Positions 1 to 7,700 of a stretch of 21,273 nucleotides of DNA are shown here, one piece after another (within the stretch, counting starts at the first letter, position 1; each line of letters begins with the position of its first letter). The notes under the pieces are model-generated. The model worked only from the letters and a program-made list of their open reading frames with translations, had not been told where the DNA came from and did no database searches. Origin of the DNA: an uncultured Verrucomicrobiae bacterium (lineage in GTDB: Bacteria; Verrucomicrobiota; Verrucomicrobiia; Verrucomicrobiales; Akkermansiaceae); contig CALGOH010000168.1 of NCBI GenBank assembly GCA_937957985.1, positions 1 through 21,273 of the forward strand. The letters are read 5' to 3'. The translations under genes and the position numbers were made by a program.

Positions 1-100
1 CCCGCAGTCCGACTTCGCTCACCGGCGTTGCTGAATATCCGCGGTCGCCGAGCCAACCGGCCAGCGCGGGCGGCAACTGCGCATCAACCAGAAAACGCAT
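1..100 (-). CDS. DUF5615 PIN-like toxin-type protein, partial (C-terminus outside window)
   Basis: Reading the minus strand from the ATG at 100-98 gives 33 residues, beginning MRFLVDAQLPPALAGWL and continuing GDRGYSATPVSEVGL to the window edge without a stop. This opening is the hallmark of DUF5615 PIN-like proteins: a short beta strand with an early Asp (D6), then LPPALAxWL and a GY/H-containing turn. Relatives are small (about 110-120 residues) and are usually encoded just after a DUF433 protein, as here, where only 3 nt separate the two genes. By family they are predicted RNase-like toxins of a VapBC-like module. The later acidic residues of the PIN fold lie outside the window, so activity cannot be judged. 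The family call is strong; the toxin role is inference from context. Confidence 0.8.
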   Translation of the reverse strand, partial: MRFLVDAQLPPALAGWLGDRGYSATPVSEVGLR

Positions 101-103
101 CGC

Positions 104-319
104 TCAGGCTGGCGTGAGAACCGGATGGTCAAGATAGCGGGCGGCATAGCCGATGCACGCCCGGATATCCTCCGCTTCAAGATCGGGATAATCCGCGAGA
201 ATCTCCTCCTGGGTCGCACCATCCGCCAACATGTCGAGGACGTCCTTCACCCGGATCCGCATTCCGCGGATGCAGGGACGACCGCCGCATTGACGGGAAT
301 TGATGGTGATTCGATCCAT
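104..319 (-). CDS. DUF433 domain protein, putative antitoxin
   Basis: This 71-residue protein has the full DUF433 signature: MDRITINSRQCGGRPCIRGM (a cognate of the common 'I..dp.i.gGkPvIrGtRi' opening), then RIRVKDVLDMLADG, the helical EEILADYPDLEAEDIRACI segment, and a tail with AARYLDHP. DUF433 proteins carry a small winged/helix-turn-helix-like fold and are predicted DNA-binding antitoxins that repress their own operon and neutralise the DUF5615 partner. The partner starts 3 nt downstream, so the two are almost certainly co-transcribed in the order antitoxin then toxin. The start is the ATG at 319-317, where the conserved MDRIT opening begins; a weak AGG lies 5 nt upstream. Family assignment is firm. 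The antitoxin function follows family knowledge and was not shown here. Confidence 0.85.
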   Translation of the reverse strand: MDRITINSRQCGGRPCIRGMRIRVKDVLDMLADGATQEEILADYPDLEAEDIRACIGYAARYLDHPVLTPA

Positions 320-379
320 GACCTGAATCTATCCCACCGCCGGAGACCCCGCACGCCCCAATTTTCCACTGTGCCCGAC

Positions 380-402
380 GGCTCCGAAAGTCTCCCGGAG
401 CC
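380..402 (-). terminator. Hairpin downstream of the MgtC/DUF4010 gene, weak terminator candidate
   Basis: A 7-bp perfect stem (GGCTCCG at 380-386 pairing with CGGAGCC at 396-402) with a 9-nt loop lies 16 nt past the stop of the membrane gene and before the DUF433 start. No T-tract follows on the minus strand, so it is not a standard intrinsic terminator. It could be a 3'-end hairpin or chance in GC-rich DNA. Confidence 0.3.
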
Positions 403-417
403 ACGCGGTCCTTCGCC

Positions 418-1680
418 TCACCCCGGCCAGAAGGTCCACAATGCCGCGGCGCCGACACCGGTCGCGCCGAAGGCGACCAGCACCGGCCACAGCATCGAGC
501 GATGGGCCAGCACGGCCACCATGCCGGCCTTGAAAACCATGTTCGACAGGCCGCCGAGGAGGATCACCCGCCAGCCCTGGCCGGCGCCGAGGTGGCCCTT
601 CCCCACCAGTTCGGAGGTGGAAAGCGTGATCGCATCCATGTCGGTCAGCCCCGAGATCGCCGCCACGGCGTAGAGCCCGGCGTCGCCGAGGTGCTGCTTG
701 GCGTAGGCCACGCCCAGCAGCACGCCGACGTAGAGCAGCGCGAAGACCACCGCCGCCTTGAACTCCGACGGTGCCTCCCGCTCGTCCGATTCGTGCTCCC
801 CCACCTTCACGAACCGTCCCATCACCCAGGAAACCACCACCGCCCAGCCAAGCATGACCGCGAAGGGAGCCAGCATCGCCCGGCCTGCTTCGCCACCGGC
901 GGCGAAAACCTCCACCATCACCCGCACGAAGACGATCGCCGTCGCGATCATCACGATCAACGACCCGGCCCGGGAGGTCTCCGGCGTGGCCTTGCTGCGG
1001 CGGGCCACCCCGGCGGTGGTCGCGGTGCTGGAGATCAATCCGCCGAGCACCCCGGAAAGCACCGCACCCTTGCGCCCGCCGATGAATTTCGAGGCGAGGT
1101 AGGCCGCGAGGCTGATGCCGACGATCAGCACCACCATCAGCCAGATCTTGAAGGGATTGATCACGCCGAGGTAGCCCATCTCGCGGTTCGGCAGCAGCGG
1201 CAGGATCACCAGCCCGAGCAGCACCAGCCGCGAGATCTCGCGCAGTTCGCCTTCGCCGAAACGCCCGACCCAGCCGTGGAGCCGGGCCTTCCCCTGCAGC
1301 AGCACCATCACAATGCCGGCGCAGACCGTCGCCTCGAGGCGATGGCCGATGACGACGGCCACCCCGATCGCGAAGGTCACCAGCAGGGCGAACTCGGTCG
1401 TGAGTCCCGTCCCGACCTCCTCGCCGGCCCTTGCCTTGGAAAAATTTGCGAGGATCACCAGCGCCACGCAGCCGAGCAGCGCCGCGGCGATGACCCAGCC
1501 GCCGTGGGTTTCGGCGATCGCCGCGCTCAGGCCGCCAAACAGGGCCACCAGCGGAAAGGTCCGGATGCCCGCCATCCGCTTCTGCACCCACTCGCGCTGC
1601 AGCCCGACCAGCAGGCCCAGTCCCAGCGCGATCGCCAGCGACACCAGCAACCCGCTTGCCTGGAACCATCCGTCCTCCAT
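418..1680 (-). CDS. MgtC/SapB family membrane protein with DUF4010 domain
   Basis: The 420-residue product is almost entirely hydrophobic. The N-terminal ~150 residues are an MgtC-like domain: a first helix reading LLVSLAIALGLGLLVGLQRE, then an AGIRTFPLVALFGGLSA segment and TTEFALLVTFAIGVAVVIG. MgtC proteins share the GLLVGLxRE and GxRTxxLV blocks. Residues ~180 onward match DUF4010, with GLISSTATTAGVARRS, AISGLTDMDAITLSTSEL and LLGGLSNMVFKAG. This MgtC-DUF4010 fusion is a widespread inner-membrane protein of unknown transport or sensing role; a link to Mg2+ homeostasis is only by family name. The start chosen is the ATG at 1680-1678 because it places the first membrane helix at the N-terminus. 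An in-frame GTG at 1755 would add 25 basic residues with no homology-like features. It diverges from the STAS-like gene. Confidence 0.85.
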   Translation of the reverse strand: MEDGWFQASGLLVSLAIALGLGLLVGLQREWVQKRMAGIRTFPLVALFGGLSAAIAETHGGWVIAAALLGCVALVILANFSKARAGEEVGTGLTTEFALLVTFAIGVAVVIGHRLEATVCAGIVMVLLQGKARLHGWVGRFGEGELREISRLVLLGLVILPLLPNREMGYLGVINPFKIWLMVVLIVGISLAAYLASKFIGGRKGAVLSGVLGGLISSTATTAGVARRSKATPETSRAGSLIVMIATAIVFVRVMVEVFAAGGEAGRAMLAPFAVMLGWAVVVSWVMGRFVKVGEHESDEREAPSEFKAAVVFALLYVGVLLGVAYAKQHLGDAGLYAVAAISGLTDMDAITLSTSELVGKGHLGAGQGWRVILLGGLSNMVFKAGMVAVLAHRSMLWPVLVAFGATGVGAAALWTFWPG

Positions 1681-1772
1681 TGCGGCGGAAAGTCTAACAC
1701 GCCAAGGCTTCCCCCTCAACCCGGGGAAAAAGGGCGTGATTTTACGTCGGCCCACCTCCAGACTCGGATGCT
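1681..1772. promoter_or_regulatory. Divergent intergenic region, shared promoter area
   Basis: These 92 bp separate two divergent genes, so both must start transcription here. The centre is locally AT-richer (a GGGAAAAAGGG run followed by GATTTTACG near 1723-1746), but no convincing -35/-10 pair was found on either strand. Assigned by position only. Confidence 0.35.
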
Positions 1773-2504
1773 ATGGTTGACTCCGAAATCCTCCCCTCGG
1801 GCATTCTGGTCCTGCGGCCGTCCGGCCCGATCTCGACCGACGACATCGAATCGGTGCGGGCAAAGGTCGATGCCTTCCTCGCCGATCACGACAAACTCGC
1901 CGGGCTGATGATCGAGACCGACGGCTTTCCCGGCTGGAAGGACTTCGGCGGGATGGCCTCGCACCTCCGCTTCGTCCGCGACCACCACCGCAAGATCCCC
2001 CGGGTGGCGATGGTCTGCGACTGCCGCGTCCTCGCCGCCCTGCCGAAGCTCGCCCGCCACTTCATCCACGCGGAGTTCAGGCGCTTCGACGCCGGCGAGA
2101 GCGACGCCGCGCTCGCCTGGCTGTCCGAACCGGTGAAGCCCGACCTTTCCGCCATCCGCCGCGGCTGGTTCCCGAACCGCAACCTCATCTGGATCTACGT
2201 CCACGGGACGATCCACACCGGCCCCTACCGCGAGCTGGCCGAGTGGATGGAGCGCATCATCTCCGAAAACAAGCCGGTCTCCTTTCTCATCGACCTCGAG
2301 GACCTCGAAGGCGTCGATTTCGGCGCGGTGATGAGCGACCTGAAGTTCGGCCTCAAGCACGTCGGCGACATCCGGCGCATGGCGCTCGTCGGTGACCGCA
2401 ACTGGACCCAGCGCCTCGCCTCGCTGCCGAACCCCTTCTCCATGGAAATCCGCGCCTTCCCCGAGGCCGAGGAGCACGAGGCCTGGGACTGGGCGAGTGC
2501 GTGA
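1773..2504 (+). CDS. Tandem SpoIIAA-like (STAS/CRAL-TRIO-fold) protein
   Basis: The 243-residue protein appears to be two copies of the SpoIIAA-like family (DUF3478 type) fused head to tail. Copy 1 (~residues 6-118) reads GILVLRPSGPIST, then LAGLMIETDGFPGWKDFGGM, the helix HLRFVRDHHRKIPRVAMVCD, and EFRRFDAGESDAALAWL near its end. Copy 2 (~136-240) follows the same order: NLIWIYVHGTIHTGPYRELA, VSFLIDLEDLEGVDFGAVMS, LKFGLKHVGDIRRMALVGD, then EIRAFPEAEEHEAWDWA. Single-domain relatives are soluble ~120-residue proteins of unknown role, possibly lipid- or partner-binding. There is no signal peptide or membrane segment. The fusion suggests a pseudo-dimer. The start is the ATG at 1773; an overlapping ATG at 1768 is out of frame. 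It is unrelated in sequence to the divergent membrane gene. Confidence 0.75.
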   Translation: MVDSEILPSGILVLRPSGPISTDDIESVRAKVDAFLADHDKLAGLMIETDGFPGWKDFGGMASHLRFVRDHHRKIPRVAMVCDCRVLAALPKLARHFIHAEFRRFDAGESDAALAWLSEPVKPDLSAIRRGWFPNRNLIWIYVHGTIHTGPYRELAEWMERIISENKPVSFLIDLEDLEGVDFGAVMSDLKFGLKHVGDIRRMALVGDRNWTQRLASLPNPFSMEIRAFPEAEEHEAWDWASA

Positions 2505-2568
2505 CTTTCGATCGACGGTCTCAACGTCGTCCCTCCAGTCCGGTCCGCCAAGGCCGCCCGGCAGTTCG

Positions 2569-2600
2569 GACCTTCAGACTTTCCGACTTTCCGACTTTCG
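2569..2600 (+). repeat. Short tandem repeat, four 8-bp units
   Basis: Four consecutive 8-mers in the intergenic stretch before the sigma gene: GACCTTCA, GACTTTCC, GACTTTCC, GACTTTCG. The first is a degenerate copy. The unit is pyrimidine-rich on this strand and sits 48-79 nt upstream of the chosen GTG start, inside the presumed leader or promoter of the sigma operon. Confidence 0.75.
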
Positions 2601-2647
2601 ACACCCGGCCCACTGGATTTCCCCGAAAACCACGTAAACTTCCCCGG

Positions 2648-3199
2648 GTGAAGGACCATTTCCCAGAGGTGACCGACGACGAACGCGACCAGGAATTCGT
2701 GGCGCTGCTGACCGCCCATCAGGGGCCGGTGCTCGCCTACGTCCGGTCGCTGATGCCCGGATTCTCCGGCGCTTCCGACATCCTCCAGCAGACGAACATC
2801 ACGCTCTGGAAAAAGAAGGACCAGTTCGAGCTGGGCACCAATTTCAAGGCCTGGGCCTTCGCCATCGCGCGCAACCACGTGATGGACCAGCGCAAGAAGC
2901 TCAAGCGCAACGGCTGGCTGGTCTTCAGCGACGACCTGGCGGAAATCTTCGCCCAGGAAATCGACGAGGACGAACCTTTCGACCAGGACGAGGCCTTCCG
3001 CGCGCTGGAGGTGTGCCTCTCGAAACTCCGCGACCACGACCGGGAGCTGGTGCAGAAGCGCTACTGCGAAAGCGTCACGCTCGACGACTACGCCCAGGAG
3101 TTGAACCGCAGCTCCGGCACCCTCAAGGCCCGGCTTTTCAAGATCCGCGCCAGCCTGCGCCGCTGCCTCGACAACCAACTCGAACACCTCCACGCATGA
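2648..3199 (+). CDS. ECF-type RNA polymerase sigma factor (Rhodopirellula/Verrucomicrobium family)
   Basis: This 183-residue protein contains region 2 (FVALLTAHQGPVLAYVRSLM; DILQQTNITLWKKKDQFELG; the -10 recognition block FKAWAFAIARNHVMDQRKK) and region 4 (CLSKLRDHDRELVQKRYCES followed by the helix-turn-helix YAQELNRSSGTLKARLFKIR). The QQTNITLW and NFKAWAFAIARN wording matches the planctomycete/verrucomicrobial ECF group (TIGR02989-like). The GTG at 2648 is preferred as start because homology begins within a few residues (VKDHFPEVTDDERDQEF). The longer reading frame from 2501 crosses the tandem repeat and overlaps the upstream gene. The stop overlaps the FecR gene start by ATGA, so the two are translationally coupled, a typical sigma/anti-sigma arrangement. 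Targets are unknown; the secreted protein gene 99 bp after the pair is the nearest candidate. Confidence 0.88.
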   Translation: MKDHFPEVTDDERDQEFVALLTAHQGPVLAYVRSLMPGFSGASDILQQTNITLWKKKDQFELGTNFKAWAFAIARNHVMDQRKKLKRNGWLVFSDDLAEIFAQEIDEDEPFDQDEAFRALEVCLSKLRDHDRELVQKRYCESVTLDDYAQELNRSSGTLKARLFKIRASLRRCLDNQLEHLHA

Positions 3200-4635
3200 G
3201 CCGCCGCGACGACGAACAACTCATCCAGGACGCCCTCGACCGGAAGCTCGACGCCCGCCGCTTCGCCGCCTTCGAGGATCGCCTGCGGAGGGAGCCTGAA
3301 TTGCGCCGGATGTATCTGAGCTACAGCCGCATGGATGGCCTTCTCGGCGAGAAGTTCGGCCAGTCCGAATCGAACGTGACCCCGATCCGCCGCCGCCCGA
3401 GCCGCTGGGTCGGCTGGGGGGCCGTGGCCGCCTGCCTTGCCGTCCTCGCCGCCGCCGTTCCCTTGATGCTCAAGCAGAAGCCGGAGTGCGTGGTCGAGAT
3501 CGGTCCCGAGTCCCATGGACGGGTGACCCATACCAAGGGCGACGCCGGCGACAGGGTCTTGCGGGCCGGTTCCCGCCTCGAACTCGACCACGGCTCGGCG
3601 CTGGTCACTCTGCCCGATGGCGGTCGCGCCTACTTCGAGGGGCCCGGCAGCATGGAGATGATCGAGCGCGGCAGCTTCCGCCTACGCGAGGGCCGGATCT
3701 GGTTCGAATCATCGGACGAACGAGCAGTTGTCTCCTGCGTCACGGATGCCTTCGAAGTCCGAGCCCGGCAGGCCGAGTTTGGCGTGATCGCCACCGACGA
3801 AGAAGAACTGCATGTTCTCAATGGCGAGTTGACCGTCGATACCCCGGATGGAGTAACCACGTGGCTCGCGGCCGGTCGGTCCGCCCGCTGGGATACCGAC
3901 ACCTTGCTGACGGCCGACACCGCAACCGCCTTCACCACCGGCTTTCCGAAGACGGTCACCTTGTTTGCCGACAATTTCGACGAGCCCGACCTGACACCCC
4001 TTTCCGGCAAGCGGCCGGACACCGGTTCCGGCGAATGGTCCATCGAATACGGCGGCCCTCTGATCGAGAACGGCGTGCTCGACACCTCCGGCAACGTCCG
4101 CCACATGGCCTTCGCCCACCTTGATGTTCCGGCGCTCGACGACCTCTCGCACGTCCTCCTCCTCACCCTCGAAACCGACGATCCCGCCACCTCGCGGTTT
4201 CACTCGCCCGGCTGGGCCGGCGTCAGCCTCTACACCGGCGACCAGGAACGGATCTTCGTCGGCGACCCCTGCGGCCCCGCCGAAGGCTGGGCGCTGCACC
4301 CCGCCGGCTACTCCGCGCGCAACGCCTGCCCGCTGCTCCACGGCAAATCGACGGTGACGCTCCGCTACGACTACCGCACCGGCCTCGCCCAGCTTTTCGA
4401 AGGGACCGACACCCGGGGCCCGGCCCTCGCCTCCGAGTGGATCGAACCCGGCCTGCAGTTCGACCGCATCCGCATCGCCAACGGCTCGCAGGCCGATGCC
4501 GCGGTGGATGCCGGCAAGCCCGCCTCGGCGGCCGGCGACGGCCCCGATGTCGAGATCCGCGGCGACATCGCCTTGCGGAACCTCCGGCTCAGCGTGCTGA
4601 GCGCCGACGCCCGCTCGGTGGCCGCGCAGCCCTGA
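3196..4635 (+). CDS. Transmembrane FecR-domain protein with lectin-like C-terminus, putative anti-sigma/sensor
   Basis: The 479-residue product has four parts. A cytoplasmic N-terminus (~1-70) is rich in charged helices, with DEQLIQDALDRKLDARRFAA and ELRRMYLSYSRMDGLLGEKF, like anti-sigma domains of this group. One membrane helix spans ~71-92 (WVGWGAVAACLAVLAAAVPL). A periplasmic FecR domain (~110-232) contains GDRVLRAGSRLELDHGSALV, YFEGPGSMEM, FRLREGRIWF, FGVIATDEEELHVLNGELTV and LAAGRSARW. A C-terminal beta-rich domain (~255-479) begins LFADNFDEPDLTPLSG, reminiscent of concanavalin/LamG-like folds. FecR proteins normally relay a signal from an outer-membrane receptor to the sigma factor. No receptor gene is nearby, so the lectin-like domain may sense a glycan or wall ligand directly, which is inference. 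ATG at 3196 overlaps the sigma stop; an upstream in-frame extension from 3013 lies wholly inside the sigma gene and is rejected. Confidence 0.82.
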   Translation: MSRRDDEQLIQDALDRKLDARRFAAFEDRLRREPELRRMYLSYSRMDGLLGEKFGQSESNVTPIRRRPSRWVGWGAVAACLAVLAAAVPLMLKQKPECVVEIGPESHGRVTHTKGDAGDRVLRAGSRLELDHGSALVTLPDGGRAYFEGPGSMEMIERGSFRLREGRIWFESSDERAVVSCVTDAFEVRARQAEFGVIATDEEELHVLNGELTVDTPDGVTTWLAAGRSARWDTDTLLTADTATAFTTGFPKTVTLFADNFDEPDLTPLSGKRPDTGSGEWSIEYGGPLIENGVLDTSGNVRHMAFAHLDVPALDDLSHVLLLTLETDDPATSRFHSPGWAGVSLYTGDQERIFVGDPCGPAEGWALHPAGYSARNACPLLHGKSTVTLRYDYRTGLAQLFEGTDTRGPALASEWIEPGLQFDRIRIANGSQADAAVDAGKPASAAGDGPDVEIRGDIALRNLRLSVLSADARSVAAQP

Positions 4636-4734
4636 GGGATATTTTTCATAAACCCGCCGTCATCCGGCGGCCATTCCGGGATAGGGAGTTCCGCCGTCGC
4701 GGGATTCTCCGGAATTCACAACCCGATCCAACCC
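4636..4734 (+). promoter_or_regulatory. Intergenic leader of the secreted calcium-repeat protein gene
   Basis: The 99-bp spacer begins with an AT-rich patch (GGGATATTTTTCATAAAC, 4636-4653) that could hold a -10 element. It continues with a 6-bp hairpin (CCGCCG 4654-4659 / CGGCGG 4665-4670, no T-tract) and ends in ACCCGATCCAACCC directly before the ATG, without a Shine-Dalgarno. Promoter function is a guess from base composition and position. Confidence 0.3.
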
Positions 4735-7700
4735 ATGAAGTCCAAACCCGCCACCACGGGCCGTTCCCGGCTCGCCACCACCGCCCTGACCCTGGGTCTC
4801 GCCCCGATTGTCTTTGCTGCGCCCGCCATCGATGGCACGGACGATGGCACCGAGGGATACGCAACGGACGCCGTCCAGGCACAAACTCCGGCATGGGGAA
4901 ACAGCAATTTCCTCGGAAATCTGAGAACCGTTCAGGACGGAAACAACCTGAACGTCCTTCTCGCCGGGCGTGCCGATAACAACGCCTTCCTGCTGTTCAT
5001 CGACTCAAAGCCGGGGGGCATCAATACGATCGCCAACAACACCATCACCAGCGGCGGAGAGGAAGGGACCATCAACAACCTGAACGGCTTCACCTTCGAG
5101 ACAGGTTTTGAGGCGGACTACGCCGTCAGGATTTTCGGCAATGCCACCGGTGCGTTCGTCAATACCTACAACCTCGGCACGGGTGTCCGGGAATATGCCG
5201 GAAACAGCTTCGGGGCCAACATTTCCAACACATTCATCGCCGATGCCAGGACCGTCTGGAGCAATCTCAGCGGCAACCTTGGCGACCAGGTCGATGGCGT
5301 CGAGCTCGCGCTGGATCTCGGTGCGCTCGGGGTTCCCACCGGCACTCAGGACGTCAAGCTCTTCGCCATCCTGATCAATGGAGATTCGAACTACGCATCG
5401 AACCAAATGCTCGGATCGCAAAACGGTGCGGCCGCGATCGAAGGCGGCATCGTCGGCTTCAACCTGGAAACGGAGACAGGGACCCAGACAGTGACCGTCT
5501 CCGTCACCGCCGCCAATCCCGACAACGACGGCGACGGCCTGCTGAACACGGTCGAGACCAACGGCGGCCCGGACAGCTTCGTCGATGAAAACGACACCGG
5601 CACCGACCCGAACGACCCGGACACCGACGACGACTACCTCGGCGACAAGTTCGAGGTCGACAGCTACGACACGCTGGGCACCAACCCGACACTCGCCGAC
5701 TCGGATGCCGACGGCGTCAACGACGCCACCGAAGTCTCGCTCCTCGGCACCGCCAACGACCCGGCCACGCCCTCCGGCGGCGACACCGAGGTCATCGGCT
5801 TCGACTTCTTCGACTACCCCGATGGAGGCATCAACGGCAGCACCGGCTTCGAAACCCGCGTCTTCGACTTCGACAACAGCACCGGCAACGACGCCTTCCT
5901 CGGCCACACCGGCTCGGTCGCGCCCTGGTCCACCACCTTCGGCAGCCAGGTCCGCTGCGGCAGGCTCCTCACCGACGGCAGCAACGCCGTCCGCCAGTTC
6001 AACGGTCCGGCGACCGGCGGATCCGACCTCGGCCGCGTCGAGAACATCATCTCGTCAGACGCCAAGGTCGTTTACGCCAAGATCGATCTCAGCCGCCTCG
6101 CCGGCGCGACCTTCTCCGGCCTCTCATTCGTCAACGGCGGCACCGAGGTCGCCTTCGCCGGCGTGCGCGACGCCCTCAACGGCAGCGACCGCAACTTCGG
6201 CGTCGAGGTCACCGGCGAAACCGATCCGCTGGGCTCCGCCTTCACCGGCGACATCCCCGCCGACCGCATCGCCAACACCATCGTCGCCCGGCTCGACACC
6301 ACCGGCACGCCGACCATCGCGATCTGGGTCGATCCCGACCTCACGCTCGCCGAGCCCGCGCCCGACGCCTCCGGCCAGTTCATCACCGCACCGGGCGCCG
6401 CCGTCGCCACGGGCATCCGCCTCGGCTCCGGTGGCCGCGCCCTGTGGGACAACCTCGTGGTCTCCACCACGTGGGACGATCTCGACGACGTGAGCCCCAC
6501 CGACACCGAGCCCGACGGCTTGCGCGACAGTTGGGAGGAGGTCTTCGCCCCGGGCAACCTCGCCCTCCTCAGCAGCGGTGCGAACAACGACGGCGACACC
6601 CTCCTCGACGAGGATGAGCAGGCTCGCGGCACCAACCCGCTCGACGAGGACACCGATGGCGACACCCTCCTCGACCACGTGGAAACCGACACGACCATCT
6701 TCGTCGACAGCAATGACACCGGTACCGACCCCTGCGATCCCGACACGGATGACGACACGCTCGCGGACAACGAGGAAGACGGCAGCGGAACCTTCGTGGC
6801 GGGAGTCCAGCCCGGCTCCAATCCGAACCTGGCCGACACCGACGGCGACCTCGAGAACGACGGCTTCGAGTTCTTCCAAGGCACCGACCCGAACGACGAC
6901 GAGAGCAACTCGACCGCGAACGACCTGGTGCGCGTCAACGGAGCCATCGACGGAAGTGACGGCTATGGCGCCGCTCTGGCGGTCCAGACGGTGCAGACCC
7001 AGTTCGGCGACAATGCCAGCGAACTCAATGCCGCCTACGCCCGCATCAAGGACGGCATGCTCTACCTGATGATCACCGGCAACCTCGAAGACAACTTCAA
7101 CAAGCTGTCGGTCTTCATCGACTCGTCCGACGCGGTGACGGCCAACGACTACCTCTCGGCCGGCAACGACGGTACCGGGGTGATGGACGGCATGCTCTTC
7201 GACGTCGGCTTCTCGCCGGAGTACCAATTGATACTGCGCCGCGGGACGTTTGAAGGAAACGACAAGTTCGACGTCGATTTCGTCGATCTGGTCACACCGG
7301 CCTTCACCCAATATTTCGACATCCTGTCCTTCGGCACCACCGGCTACGGCTCGACCGGCACCGGCGTCAACACCTCGCCGATCCGGGCGGCCTACGACAA
7401 CTCGAACACCGCCGGGGTGACCGGCGGCACGGGTGCCGCCGACCAGGTCGCGGCCGCCGCGGTGACCACCGGACTCGAACTCTGCATCGATCTCGCCGAC
7501 ATCGGCAATCCGACGGGGTCGTTCAAGGTGATGGCGATGATAACCAGCAGCGACCACAGCTTCGTCTCCAACCAGATCCTGGCCGGTCTTCCCGCACCTC
7601 AGGGCAACCTTGGCTCCGACGGTGCGGGAAATCCCCTCGACCCGCCCACTACAGAGTTTGTTTCGGTCGATTTCAACGACTTCGCCGGCGACCAGTTCTT

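Noticed and set aside
502..1908. 468-codon plus-strand frame over the MgtC/DUF4010 gene
   Set aside because: Very rich in H, Q, P and D, antisense to a clear membrane protein, and overlapping the STAS-like gene.
2501..2647. N-terminal extension of the sigma factor from an ATG at 2501
   Set aside because: It overlaps the preceding stop, is encoded partly by the tandem 8-bp repeat, and precedes the point where sigma-factor similarity begins.
5500..6930. Periodic GAC/GGC-rich stretches that might suggest a repeat array
   Set aside because: They are coding Asp/Gly calcium loops of irregular spacing, not CRISPR or a DNA-level satellite.
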